DNA of 64,000 nt. It comes from Sepioteuthis lessoniana (taxonomy: Eukaryota; Mollusca; Cephalopoda; Myopsida; Loliginidae). Made by a program: the position numbers and the translations under genes. The notes beneath the pieces are model-generated. The model saw only the letters and a list, made by a program, of their open reading frames with translations. It was not told the origin of the DNA and searched no databases. The stretch is from assembly GCA_963585895.1 (NCBI GenBank), contig OY757924.1:61352718-61416717 (forward strand). Reading direction: 5' to 3'. Positions 1-9,784 of the stretch are shown one piece after another (position 1 is the stretch's first letter; every line of letters starts with the position of its first letter).

Positions 1-121
1 AGAAATGATAGTGTAGGATAGAAATACATGAAACCATTTTACTTTCTGCAAAAAATGACCCACTGGCTCGTAGAAAAAAGTTACCAACAAACTATTCGGT
101 TAAGTACTATATCTATTTACG

Positions 122-182
122 TGATTTGGGAGTAAATAACCTTCAAGTGCTGATATGCCGTAAAATCTAACCAACCAATCAC
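122..182 (+). repeat. SINE-B/E type 3' tail fragment
   Basis: The stretch carries a decayed form of the tail shared by SINE-B and SINE-E: a TAAATAACC-like block, then TGATATGCC, then a CCAACCAA run. The 5' head is missing or unrecognisable. It is probably a 5'-truncated retroposon copy. Confidence 0.55.
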
Positions 183-299
183 CCAAGGTGATGTTATTGT
201 CTGAATCTACAAAAGATTAGAAATATTAATTGTAATAGGAATGCTTTTATATATAAAGGTATTGCCACCTTGTAAGTGGCTTTAGTATATGTGCTACTT

Positions 300-303
300 T
301 GTA

Positions 304-357
<54 letters not shown>

Positions 358-411
358 TGTGTGTATGTGTATGTGTGTATGTGTGTGTGCGCGCGCGCGT
401 GTGTGTGTCCT
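300..411. repeat. Compound TG/GA/TG/CG microsatellite
   Basis: TG repeats, then GA repeats, then TG repeats again with a short alternating GC block. The alternating purine-pyrimidine parts could adopt Z-DNA. The open frames across it are translations of the repeat only. Confidence 0.95.
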
Positions 412-670
412 GTCGTTGAGTCGATTTTTCTTGTGAGGAATATACTGGCTTTGCTGTATGTCTGCAGGATTATATTGTTGGGTGAACCAATAGGCACTTT
501 TTTCATCAGTAAACTATCGGATAATTGATTTAAAAAAAAAAAAAGCTAACAATTTTTTTTCAAACGGCTCAGAAAAAATAGCGATCAATAGACTTGACCA
601 AACTTGAACTAAACTTAGAACAATCCTGATATCACAAAAAAATTATTAAGGCACATCTGAACAAAACATC

Positions 671-672
<2 letters not shown>

Positions 673-718
<46 letters not shown>
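673..718. repeat. (TA)n microsatellite
   Basis: Uninterrupted TA dinucleotides. It is followed at 760-835 by a purine-rich GA stretch. Confidence 0.95.
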
Positions 719-719
<1 letters not shown>

Positions 720-884
720 GTTTTGCTACCACACAGACTGGATAGAAAATAACTGGAGACATGAAATTGCAAAAGAGAGAAAGGAATTGAGAGAAATAGA
801 GAGAGAGAAAGAGAAAGGACAGAGAAACATACAGAGGGTGTTTAAAGAAGAGGAACGTAAATTATTCTTGTTACTATAAGTCAA

Positions 885-1138
885 GTAAAGTTGGCGACCT
901 TAGTCGAGGGCGATTCGAAGGCTCCCTTTTCAATGGCTACTACACCGAGCTATAGGAGAGGTCACTATTCGTTTGCCTTGATTGCTCAACATTACCTTTG
1001 ATCTTACCTTATAATGCTGAGTGTTAAGTGAGGCGGTATTAAGAACCATTTTTTGAGTCTTTAGTATGACTGGACCGGGTATTGAACTGCATTCTCCCGG
1101 ATCATGGCGAGCACTCTGCACATTAGAACAATGGCCAG
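885..1138 (-). mobile_element. SINE-C copy (tRNA-Arg-like head)
   Basis: Read on the minus strand it starts with a decayed tRNA-like head (TGGCCATTG, then a TTCAATACCCGG B-box-like block) and ends with the conserved tail ending GTCGCCAACTTTAC. It covers the whole family length, about 250 bp. Other copies are at 12428, 14489, 22427, 27978, 31508 and 34261. Confidence 0.85.
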
Positions 1139-1139
1139 G

Positions 1140-1598
1140 GGTCTAATATTATGACGACAATTCCTTTTTTTTACAGCCGGAATAATCTGAATAAACAAGG
1201 TAATTTTAAAGTTCACTATTTAAACAAATCACTGAATGGCAGAAGATATATTTATCTGAAATATTGTTTATTGTCGGAATCATTCCGGTGAGAGAACATC
1301 GTTTTAAAAGAAGAGATGTAAAGTTACATATATTCTTTTCTAAATACATTACCAATTAAGTGTTGGTTGCGTTTATAACATTACTACCCGAAGAGAACAC
1401 CATGGTTAGGAGCAAACTCCCTTCTAAGAATTATTCAATATCTGAGATGAGCTTTTAAACCATTACACAACAACAAACAGTTCATGTCTTTTAAGCCCTA
1501 CGTTTTACTCTATAAAAAACAAAACAGATTATAAACCCAAGATTCTTGGTTTACCAGATCAAACTCTTACACACACACACACACACACACACATACAT

Positions 1599-1657
<59 letters not shown>

Positions 1658-1856
1658 CAGCCTTATCATACAATTGAAAAAAATCAACAGATACGCAATT
1701 GATTTTTCAAAAGAAAAAAAAAAACACCGTAATTGCTGCAATGCTACAAGTGCAAAAAAAGTGCTCAATACTAAGTAGAGCAAAATAGTGGCAAAAATTA
1801 TTTCGTGAGTCAGGAACTAACCTACTACAGTTTCGCCTAAGCGGCTCACCATGGTA

Positions 1857-1898
<42 letters not shown>

Positions 1899-2520
1899 TA
1901 ACTTAAATCGCAAGTCGATTATAGTTAATTCTATAATTGGTGTGACGCGAAATTGTTTAAAATCTCAAAACGGGACTTTATTTTCGCACGTGTGAAGACG
2001 GGGCAGGTTGGCACTTGATCGGCACTTGATCCCCTACAGAATAAGTCCTGTTCAGAGTTTTTCTCTCAGGCATATAAGAACTGGCATATTACGTGAGGGA
2101 ATAATTTAGGGCCAGACTGACCACCGCTGGCAAAGGGGTTCCAAATTTCACACTATCACACACCCACCAGGCCGCTAAACTTCTTTTCCTTAGATAACAG
2201 AAGAATACGGGCCTATAGGTCTTAGTCGTAATAATATTAATATTGCAGTAGTCGGCAACTCCGGTTTCCCGTGTGATACTTTAGGAATTAATAGGACAAT
2301 TCTAAGCAAGATAACATAAGGCGAATAGAAGCTGAAAAGAAAGCATGAAGTAACAACATAGACCACATGGTAAAATGAAAATACATAAATTCCTTTACTA
2401 CTTATATATACACGTTCAGAGTGTTAAAAACATATAATTGGACAGTCCACGAGTATAAACGTCTTTTCTGACTTTTGTCCTTCTTCAAATTGAGAGAGAG
2501 AGAGAGTGGTAAACGAAATT
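1140..2520. other. Intergenic stretch with two TA arrays
   Basis: It holds a CA-then-TA compound array at 1569-1653 and a TA array at 1859-1894. The rest is AT-rich with no frame, SINE or LINE that I recognise. Around 2007-2030 a 12-base GGCACTTGATC motif is repeated side by side. Confidence 0.7.
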
Positions 2521-2979
2521 TGGGTATAAAGGAAAAATGTCCCCAAAGTTACTTATCTTATTTTCGACGGGGTTCCACTGGAGAATTTTCTTCTTTCACG
2601 GGCTACTAGACTTTGTTCTGTTTTTAGTACTGGCTTGAGGGACTCGGGTCTCTCATGTCTCAGTTAATCTTTTTGTCTTCAGCCCGGAGTAAAATGGCTA
2701 TGGTTCGTCTGCCCGCTATGAACCCTGCTGAAAAACTCACTTCTTACTATTTACTTCCGCTGAGGGGAAGGGAGCCCCACTTCCGTTTTGGGGTCCCAGC
2801 CAATCATTTGGCTTCTCTCTCTTTCCCCTTCCGATGTCCGGCGACCTGAGGTCACTAAGTGCGAACACCTGGTCTCCCCTGCGTGACCCACATTCTCTCT
2901 TAACGGTCACTTTTTGAATGCTAGACAGTGCTGATTCAGCACGGGAGAATAGTTCGTCTCCGTGAGCTATCACGTGACA
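2521..2979 (-). repeat. 3' LTR of the Gmr1-like element
   Basis: Nearly identical to 5768-6251. It lacks about 15 bp present in the other LTR near 6210-6225, and its outermost 8-13 bases do not align, so the downstream end is eroded. No clean target-site duplication could be fixed for the element. Confidence 0.85.
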
Positions 2980-2990
2980 CCTCCTCACTT
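2980..2990 (-). promoter_or_regulatory. Polypurine tract next to the 3' LTR
   Basis: The minus strand reads AAGTGAGGAGG directly before the LTR start TGTCACGTG. This is the expected position for plus-strand DNA priming. Confidence 0.6.
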
Positions 2991-3554
2991 AAGATAATAA
3001 AGGGGATGAACAGAAATACCATAGAAAAAAAAGGCAATTCATTTCACTGTTCTCTCTCCTTTTCTTTCACTTTTTTTTTCTCACTTTACTTTTCTTTTAT
3101 CCCCTTTCTTCTTCACGCTTTGACGAATTCTTTCCTTTTCCTTTTTTCGTCCTTCCTAATTTTCACCATAGAGGAAGACAATTCCTTTTCTCTTCCTTTC
3201 TCTCTCTCTCTCTCCTTTTCTTTTTCTTTAATCTTGTCTTCCTTTCTTTCTTTTTCTCTCTCGGCTTTTGGCCGTATCATGTTTCAAACCTTGAGGTAAA
3301 TCCCTTTTTCTTTCTTTCTTTCTTCGTCACTTTTGACGACTTTATAAGCTTAATTATCAAGCTCAGGGGGGGGGATTTCCTTTTCTTTTCTCTCTTTCCC
3401 CTCTTCGTCACTTGTTGACGCACCTCTTTCCCGTCCATCTCATATTTCAACATTGGGGACGAGAATTCCTCATTTCCTTTAGTTTTTCTCTCTCTCTCTT
3501 TCTTTCTCTCAACAACTATGAAGGAATATCCCGCTACTACATTTTCGTAGGATG
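2991..3554 (-). other. Purine-rich 3' internal region of the element
   Basis: On the minus strand this is mostly G and A (plus strand CT-rich), lying between the broken pol remnant and the 3' LTR. No reverse transcriptase or RNase H motif is visible. It may be a 3' untranslated region or a slipped simple-repeat expansion that replaced deleted pol sequence. Confidence 0.6.
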
Positions 3555-4916
3555 TTAGAGAAATAAACCTGGGTATTTTTTTATTAATTTCTCTAAGCCC
3601 TCTCTCTCTGAAACAGACAACCGGCTTAATTTTTCCTCGAATTTATTCGGCATTGCCGAGTTCTTAATTTTTCGAGGTGGGCCTTCTTGACGGACATATC
3701 TATTTAATTTGTTTGCATGACACACTTGTGTCTGCTTCTTTCTCTCGTGGGTATCAATCCTATATGTCCTCTTGTCTATCCTCCGTGTTAGTACATAGGG
3801 ACCTATATATCGTCCACCACAGTGTGGTCCTTTATTTGATGATAGTAGCAGGACTTCGTCGCCCTTTTCAAATTCTTCCTTCTTAGCCACTTGTGAGGGT
3901 CCTCTTATTTTCCTCTTATCCTCTCGATAAGTATTAGGGAATTTATTCCTAATATTCGTTGGACCTTCATCCTTTCTCTGACGACTGGTCCTTTTCTCTT
4001 TCGGTTTATTGAGGTGTGGAAGGTTCACTTCTTTTCTTTCCACTTTCTCACTTTGCGAGCGACTATGTCGTTTGTGCCGCCCACGTGGCTCAGCCGCCAT
4101 CTTGTCTCCATGTTTGGCGTTCATTCTCGCCATCTTTTTCGGGTGACACCCTTTTGTTTCGATCTCATTTCCCAGTATGAGGGAGATTCCTTTCATGGGT
4201 AGCTTCTCTACCACACCAACTTTAATTGGTCCATTTTTCCACTGGGACTTTAGTGTTATTTTACACAGCGGTATTTTTACCCTCTTTCCGCCAATACCCT
4301 CTATCATCACAGTCTCACGTGTTGCTTCTATTACCCCTTTAGGTAATTTATTTCGTTGAAGTAACGACTGAGATGCTCCGGTATCTCGTAAAATTGAGAC
4401 TTCCACTGGTCCTCCGTGTGGGCCTTTTATCATCCCTTTTTTCGTCCAGGGTCGATAGGACTGGTTCCCTCTAGTTGTTGTTACAGCTCCTTGAGGTTTT
4501 CTCGGCTGGGTCTGGTTTCTTTCAGGACCTTTTCCAAGCTGACACCTTATGGCTATGTGTCCAGCCTTTCCACATTTGTAGCAGACCACTGTTTTGCTGC
4601 TACTTTGGAAGGTCCTTCTATTTTCTTCCTTGGGTCTTCCTTCAGGGCTTAACTCAGCTTTAAACTTCTCTCTATTTCCCGTGAACGTTTTTTCCTTCGT
4701 CTTTCGGTGTGTGAGGATGTATTCGTCTGCTAGTGCAGCCATTTCATAAGTCACGGCAGTTTTTCTTTCACTTAGGTGAACCCTGACTTCTTCTGGCACA
4801 CAGTTTAAGAATTCTTCAGCTAATATTAGCTGCCGGAGTTTCTCAGCGTCTCCGTCTATCCTCCTAGAGTCACACCACTTATCCAGCGCGTTCTCCTTTT
4901 CCCGCAGAAATTCCAC
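3555..4916 (-). CDS. Gag C-terminus, protease, integrase C-terminal block and start of RT region
   Basis: A 453-residue frame in phase with the upstream gag piece. The ATG is simply the first one after the stop and is probably not a native start. Residues 1-80 continue the capsid. A CCHC zinc knuckle (C112, C115, H120, C125) binds nucleic acid. An aspartic protease follows, with the active-site triad DTG at 178-180 and a LILG motif near 246. Residues 261-345 are lysine/arginine-rich and unassigned, and the integrase zinc finger and catalytic core are missing here. Residues 350-407 (GDEVLLL, YIGPYVL, CHANKLNRY) match the C-terminal block of Ty3/Gypsy integrases. Residues 434-452 match the region leading into reverse transcriptase, and the frame stops there. 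This domain order is Gmr1-like. Confidence 0.85.
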   Translation of the reverse strand: MEFLREKENALDKWCDSRRIDGDAEKLRQLILAEEFLNCVPEEVRVHLSERKTAVTYEMAALADEYILTHRKTKEKTFTGNREKFKAELSPEGRPKEENRRTFQSSSKTVVCYKCGKAGHIAIRCQLGKGPERNQTQPRKPQGAVTTTRGNQSYRPWTKKGMIKGPHGGPVEVSILRDTGASQSLLQRNKLPKGVIEATRETVMIEGIGGKRVKIPLCKITLKSQWKNGPIKVGVVEKLPMKGISLILGNEIETKGCHPKKMARMNAKHGDKMAAEPRGRHKRHSRSQSEKVERKEVNLPHLNKPKEKRTSRQRKDEGPTNIRNKFPNTYREDKRKIRGPSQVAKKEEFEKGDEVLLLSSNKGPHCGGRYIGPYVLTRRIDKRTYRIDTHERKKQTQVCHANKLNRYVRQEGPPRKIKNSAMPNKFEEKLSRLSVSEREGLEKLIKKYPGLFL

Positions 4917-4961
4917 ATAAGACTGGTTTTCAGTTTTTCTTTGTGTTCGGAATTTCTGTCT

Positions 4962-5588
4962 TTAAGCTTCTGGAACCAACTCGAAGCTTTTTAGAACCGC
5001 TGCTTTCACCAAATCATAGTCGGCGCTATTTTCTGTGGGCAGAGTTGCATATGCTCTCTGTGCTTTTCCTGTCAGCACAGTTTGGAGTAGCATCGACCAG
5101 CATTCTTTCGGCCATCCAAGATTTAGCGCAGTTCGCTCAAAATGTGCGAAGTATCCGTCCACGTTGGCTTCTTCAAATTTTGGGACTAGCCTCGCTTGCT
5201 TCGTTACTTCGAAACTGTCATGGCTTCCTTTGCGTCCTCTTATTGCCAAGTCGACTTCTCGCAGCCTCGTTTCTTGCTGAATTTTTGCTTTCTCCAGTTC
5301 CATTTTATTTCTCTGTAGTTCCATTTGGGCTTGTATTTTGATTTTCTCCAGTTCAATTTCTTCTGGAGTCATTCTTATTATTTCTGTCGGTAGCTCTTCT
5401 AATACTGCTTCCTCGAACACATTTTCGTCCACCATGTGTTCAACTATTTTTCTAACGAGTTCATGTTTCTTCATAGTTTTCTGAACATTTAACTCAAGCT
5501 TCTCGCCAATTTTCACTATCTCGCTTTTTCTCAGCCTCTCCAACTTTTCCATGGAGGGTTCTTTTAAAAAGTTCTCTATTTTGTCCAT
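4962..5588 (-). CDS. Gag N-terminal part, cut by an in-frame stop
   Basis: This 208-residue frame is the capsid-side part of Gag, which would package element RNA. It starts at the first ATG after the primer site. Residues 13-54 (MEKLERLR through KIVEHMVDE) form a helical, SAP-like region. Residues 75-112 are a charged coiled coil rich in E, K and Q. From about 120 it reads as a retrotransposon capsid (PKFEEANVDGYFAHFER). It ends at a TAA at 4962-4964. The next frame, at 4916, is in the same phase and continues the capsid homology, so one nonsense change splits Gag. Codon use stays gag-like across the break. The product would be a truncated capsid. Confidence 0.85.
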   Translation of the reverse strand: MDKIENFLKEPSMEKLERLRKSEIVKIGEKLELNVQKTMKKHELVRKIVEHMVDENVFEEAVLEELPTEIIRMTPEEIELEKIKIQAQMELQRNKMELEKAKIQQETRLREVDLAIRGRKGSHDSFEVTKQARLVPKFEEANVDGYFAHFERTALNLGWPKECWSMLLQTVLTGKAQRAYATLPTENSADYDLVKAAVLKSFELVPEA

Positions 5589-5738
5589 TTTTCTTTAATT
5601 TTCCCAAACAGTTCTCTCAACGAGTAATTTGACTGTTTCGACAATATTCCTTTTTTCTTTCACGGTCTCCCTTGGGTAGGTTCAGACGGCAGGAATTGTC
5701 ACACGACTACAAGCAATAAATATTATTTATAATAATAA

Positions 5739-5758
5739 TTCCCGGACGAGAGCCCCCA
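5739..5758 (-). promoter_or_regulatory. Primer-binding-site-like motif
   Basis: Nine bases inside the 5' LTR the minus strand reads TGGGGGCTCTCGTCCGGGAA. This resembles the tRNA-Pro primer site familiar from many retroelements, but with two extra bases (CT) in the middle. The priming tRNA is therefore uncertain. Confidence 0.6.
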
Positions 5759-5767
5759 TTTTAAGTC

Positions 5768-6251
5768 TGTATGGGTCGGGAATAAAGGTTAAAATATCCC
5801 CGAAGTTACTTATCTTATTTTCGACGGGGTTCCACTGGAGAATTTTCTTCTTTCACGGGCTACTAGACTTTGTTCTGTTTTTAGTACTGGCTTGAGGGAC
5901 TCGGGTCTCTCATGTCTCAGTTAATCTTTTCGTCTTCAGCCCGGAGTAAAATGGCTATGGTTCGTCTGCCCGCTATGAACCCTGCTGAAAAACTCACTTC
6001 TTACTATTTACTTCCGCTGAGGGGAAGGGAGCCCCACTTCCGTTTTGGGGTCCCAGCCAATCATTTGGCTTCTCTCTCTTTCCCCTTCCGATGTCCGGCG
6101 ACCTGAGGTCACTAAGTGCGAACACCTGATCTCCCCTGCGTGACCCACATTCTCTCTTAACGGTCACTTTTTGACTGCTAGATAGTGCTGATTCACCAGG
6201 GGAGAATAGTATCAGTCTTACATCTTCGTCTCCGTGAGCTATCACGTGACA
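5768..6251 (-). repeat. 5' LTR of the Gmr1-like element
   Basis: On the minus strand it begins TGTCACGTGAT and ends CCATACA, giving the TGT...ACA ends expected of an LTR. It matches 2521-2979 almost throughout. It would carry the element's promoter. No certain TATA box was identified. Confidence 0.88.
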
Positions 6252-6523
6252 TTGGCTTCATTGTATTGTGTTGAGCACTTTAGTAATTATAGCATTGCAG
6301 CATTCGCGGAGGGTTTTTTGGTTTTCTTTTGACCACTGACTGCGTACCCATTGGTTTTTTTCAAGGAGTCGTACGAGGTTGGCCTTTTCTTTCTTTTTTA
6401 CCCCCCAAAATTTTTTCTTTTTCCTCTGGGCGGTGATTCGTGGTACTTTTATCTCTTGTTCCTGACCAGGATTTTTTTGTTTTTTCCGATACTGTGAATA
6501 CTAATATTAGATTAGTAAATATA

Positions 6524-6602
<79 letters not shown>

Positions 6603-7232
6603 TTGTATAAAACTGAGAAACCGATGACATCGAACGAATTTAAACTGAACGCTATCAACGGAACTAAAATATTGTCAAGAAAATTTTGGTAAATTCATCG
6701 ACCAATTCTATCCTAAAAGTAAGACACTTATCAGGTAACTTGTAAAATCATTAAGAGAAAATGTGTTTTTATCATTTAATCAAACAATATTAAAGGAAAG
6801 ACTACAGTATATATATATATATATGGGTGGGGGGGTGGTTGTGCTTATATGTGTGTGTTTGTGTGTGTGTGTGTGTGAGTGTGTGTGTGAGTGAGCGTGA
6901 TTCCATCAATCATGTCTTTATAGAGATGAATGAAATATTTCAAATTTGCATCAATTGTAAGGAAAATGTTACGTGTACAGCAAACAATGTAAATGGACGT
7001 CACCCTTCGTTGACATCACGTTGTTCATACTTTGTAAAAATTATTAATCTTATGAAACATATACAGAAACCAGACAATTATTGCTTCCGTGTTTATTGTG
7101 ATTTTCTTATTTTATGTATGATTAGTTTGGTAAAAAGAAATGATTATTTGAATTTCTAGAGGGATGTTTAACAAACAATAAGATTATTATCTTTTCATTT
7201 AATTCTAACTTTTCTTTGACAAGATTTTATTT

Positions 7233-7236
<4 letters not shown>
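6252..7236. other. Intergenic stretch with TA and TG arrays
   Basis: A TA-then-TG array lies at 6522-6597, a short TA array at 6808-6824 and a TG array at 6846-6890. No gene or known mobile element was seen elsewhere. Confidence 0.75.

Positions 7237-7299
<63 letters not shown>
7237..7299. repeat. (TA)n microsatellite
   Basis: A pure TA array of about 30 repeats. Confidence 0.95.
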
Positions 7300-7301
<2 letters not shown>

Positions 7302-7420
7302 CAGTTTTGGTTGTCACTAAATCCCTTTGTGGGTTTGTTTCGAACTAAGTGCAATATAATATGGAGAGTGCTCAATATCTAGGATAGAGCTATTATATAA
7401 TAATAATAATAATAAATCAA

Positions 7421-7627
7421 TATATATTAGATTTATATATTCAATTCCATGAAGTTTAGACTGCGACCTCTGTGTTTAATGGAGTTTTTACAAAACAACA
7501 ATCATCAGGCAGTTAACAAATTTTCGATTCCTTTCATTTTTTTAACTGCCCGATGATTGCAGTTTTGTAGAAAATTGCATGAAACCAAGGGGTCGTAGTC
7601 TAAAGTCCATGGAATTAAACATATAAA

Positions 7628-7640
<13 letters not shown>
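7421..7640. repeat. Large inverted repeat followed by a TA array
   Basis: Arms 7421-7516 and 7542-7640 are reverse complements at roughly 80%, with a 25-base centre. Shared blocks include TTAGATTTATAT, AATTCCATG, TTTAGACT and ATCATC-GGCAGTTAA. A TA array (7635-7681) adjoins the right side and TA-rich DNA adjoins the left. It could be a foldback element or MITE; no transposase is present. Confidence 0.75.
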
Positions 7641-7683
<43 letters not shown>

Positions 7684-8139
7684 CCTGAAAAATCAATCAG
7701 TATGAATGTACTGATAAGAAAATAGGAAAAGGAGAGAGAAAAATAAAAATAAATGAGCTGAAAAGAAATATGACAAACCACTTATTTTATATAGTGTAAA
7801 TTGCAGCGTACAATTTAATCTCTTCAACCTGAGAAAATCTCAACAAAACTTGGGGTCAACTTATAAAATGAAACCCCTTCACAACAGTGCGGTAAACCAA
7901 TAGACAGTCCTCTTACCATTCGACATACACGCTTCCCTTAACTCTACGAGACAACCCAAAAGATTTTCAATTTAAACCCGAGTTTGGTGAAAATATTCAA
8001 CAAACAAACACAGCAGAACTCTACGTGACCTAGTGACAAGCTTGCTAAACTATGGCATAAAAGCAAATCAGTTCAAACTCCAGTTACGCAATCAGGTTCA
8101 ATTTTATACTTAAACACTTCGGGAAAAAAAAAAACAACT

Positions 8140-8515
8140 TTACACCCTATTCCCTTAGCTATGGTCTTAAAAGTAATAAATAATTATCATATTAATGGGT
8201 TTCATCTATTGTGAGACAGTTTTAAATGATTTTGTCTCCAATAAGCACTATAACAAACTATTTTTTCCTCTCAGGTTCAAGGTATTGTGATCAAGAATTA
8301 ATATTTGTTATAGTATTGTATTTTTAAATCTGAAACCAAAAAGAACACAACGTTATTATTAGTAGAGTTATTAGCAGTCGCATGTGTCCCATGTGTATTG
8401 AGACACCTTATATTAGCAGTTGTGTAGGTCCCATGTATATTGAGACACCCTATATTAGCAGTCACATGGGTATGATGTATATTGAGACATCCCATATCAT
8501 TTGTAAAAAGTACTT
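8140..8515 (+). repeat. Repeat F copy 1, ending in a 46-bp minisatellite
   Basis: Homologous to 38190-38480 and 38985-39745. It holds ATCATAT-AATGGGTT, CAGTTTTAA, a GAATTAATA block, an AAATCTGAAACCAAAAAGAA block, then three tandem units of about 46 bp containing ATTAGCAGT and ATATTGAGACACC (8368-8500). No coding capacity was seen. Confidence 0.65.
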
Positions 8516-8892
8516 TGTTGGTAATATTTTAAACGCACCAGACTTCATCTGTTCATAAACACATAAATGGTTACAAATATTGCTATTAAACAGTAACAAC
8601 TTGATTTAACATCAGTAATTTGTTTGCACACAGTTGAATGGTTATACATATGATTTGTTCTTCTACAAGAATGGCTATGGCATTATATAACCCAGAAAAG
8701 TTGATACGTCATTAAAACAAAGGGACTTTACCGAACCGAAATTATTTATATCAATATAGAATTATAAAACTAATGCAAAATAAACTTAATATCAACATTA
8801 TATCATACGCTGTTATCAGCAGTTGATGCACTGGATGTAAACACCAACCGAAACGTCGCAATATGCTAATGTATAATTTAATTGGCGATGTA

Positions 8893-9130
8893 TACAGGAG
8901 ATGTTGCGTGGTTTAGTGGCTAACATGCTGTACTGAGATATGGTTATATACGGGTTCGAGCTCCAATCATGTTATTACCTTATTTTGGAACTATTTCACT
9001 TGAGAAAGGTATGGACTCACTTCATCCTCCTAGTTATATATAGTTTAATAATTCCACTACTGTTCTCCTATGAGGATTATATGGGATTAATAACCCTTAA
9101 AATTTGATATGCCATTAAACAAATAAACAG
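8893..9130 (+). mobile_element. SINE-B copy (tRNA-Gln-like head)
   Basis: The head has GTGGTTTAGTGGCTAA (A-box-like) and GGGTTCGAGCTCC (B-box-like). Next comes the GAGAAAGGTATGGACTC body. The tail is TTGATATGCCATTAAAC followed by a CAAA-type run. It is complete but diverged. Confidence 0.75.
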
Positions 9131-9157
9131 AAAGTAAAACCAACTTATATGGTATCA

Positions 9158-9400
9158 TATTTACCAACCCTCCGCTCGGGCAGGATATGACACAAGGTCG
9201 ATTTTAAGCGGAGTTTAACAGGTTTAAATTCAGAGTTTTCCTTCTCCTAGACTTGTTGCCTCACCAAGGCTGAAGAACGGGGTCTGCCCTACTATTTACC
9301 CATAGCTGGAGTGAAAATAACTGGATTAATACCTTTCCCAAGGGTATTAGTGCTATGTGAAATGCAATTAGTCTGCTCGAACGGAGAGGTTGGTAAATAC
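9158..9400 (-). mobile_element. SINE-A copy with tRNA head lost and tail inverted
   Basis: On the minus strand the body runs from the GCATTTCACATAGCACTAATACCC block to the GACACAAGG / CTGCCCGAGCGGAGGGTTGG tail. In place of the tRNA-like head there is a short plus-strand SINE-A tail (GGAGAGGTTGGTAAATAC). The copy is therefore chimeric. Confidence 0.8.
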
Positions 9401-9475
9401 AAATATTATGGCCCTTTTATATAAGTACACATAAGCTCATAGTTATTTTCTAAAATTCTTAAAGCTACCAGTGTT
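9401..9475 (+). repeat. Duplicated unit, uninterrupted copy
   Basis: AAATATTATGGCCCTT, then TATAAGT-CACAT-AGCTC, then TAGTTATTTTCTAAAA. The same unit recurs at 9768-9785 plus 10101-10165, split there by a LINE-1 3' end. A 15-base direct repeat (AACCAACTTATATGG) lies at 9138-9152 and 9476-9490. Confidence 0.75.
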
Positions 9476-9488
9476 AACCAACTTATAT

Positions 9489-9765
9489 GGAGGTGCCCGT
9501 CGTGTAATGGTTATCGTCGTAGGAAATGGAGACGGTGACTCGAGTTCAAATCATGGACGAGACTGATTGCATTTCACATAACACTAATACCCTTGGGAAA
9601 GGTATGAATCCAATAATTTTCCCTCCAGCTATGGGTAAATGGTAGGACAGTCTTGGTGAGGCAACTAGTCTAGGAGAAAGAAAGAAAACTCTGAATTAAA
9701 CCCGTTAAACTCCACTTAAAAATTGACCTTATGTCATATCCTGCCCGAGCGAAGGGGTTGATGAA
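9489..9765 (+). mobile_element. SINE-A copy, nearly full length
   Basis: It begins AGGTGCCCGTCGTGTAATGG (A-box region), followed by GAGTTCAAATC (B box). The conserved body is CATTTCACATAACACTAATAC, and the tail ends CTGCCCGAGCGAAGGGGTT. Transcription would be by RNA polymerase III from the internal boxes. A short internal deletion is present near 9650. Confidence 0.88.
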
Positions 9766-9784
9766 TATAAATATTATGGCCCTT

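Larger units (their letters stand above)
2521..6251 (-). mobile_element. Internally deleted Ty3/Gypsy-type LTR retrotransposon, Gmr1-like
   Basis: Two direct repeats of 460-480 bp bracket a gag-protease frame on the minus strand. The order is 5' LTR, primer-binding-like site, gag with CCHC knuckle, aspartic protease, an integrase C-terminal block, then the opening of a reverse transcriptase region, a purine-rich stretch, polypurine tract and 3' LTR. The integrase zinc finger and catalytic core, the reverse transcriptase core and RNase H are absent, so the copy cannot be autonomous. Integrase sequence upstream of reverse transcriptase sequence is the arrangement known for Gmr1-like Ty3/Gypsy elements. 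The LTRs differ at about a dozen sites plus one indel of about 15 bp, suggesting fairly recent insertion. Confidence 0.88.

Noticed and set aside
289-506. Open frames of C/V/R and T/H/S repeats on both strands
   Set aside because: They are translations of a TG/GA microsatellite.
2655-2988. Frames of 64 and 83 residues, repeated at 5912-6245
   Set aside because: Both pairs lie inside the LTRs and overlap in opposite strands. The repetition reflects LTR identity, not protein conservation.
2928-3299. 123-residue plus-strand frame rich in F, L and S
   Set aside because: It is the antisense of the purine-rich internal region of the retrotransposon.
4943-5341. 132-residue plus-strand frame
   Set aside because: It is a shadow of the minus-strand gag frame.
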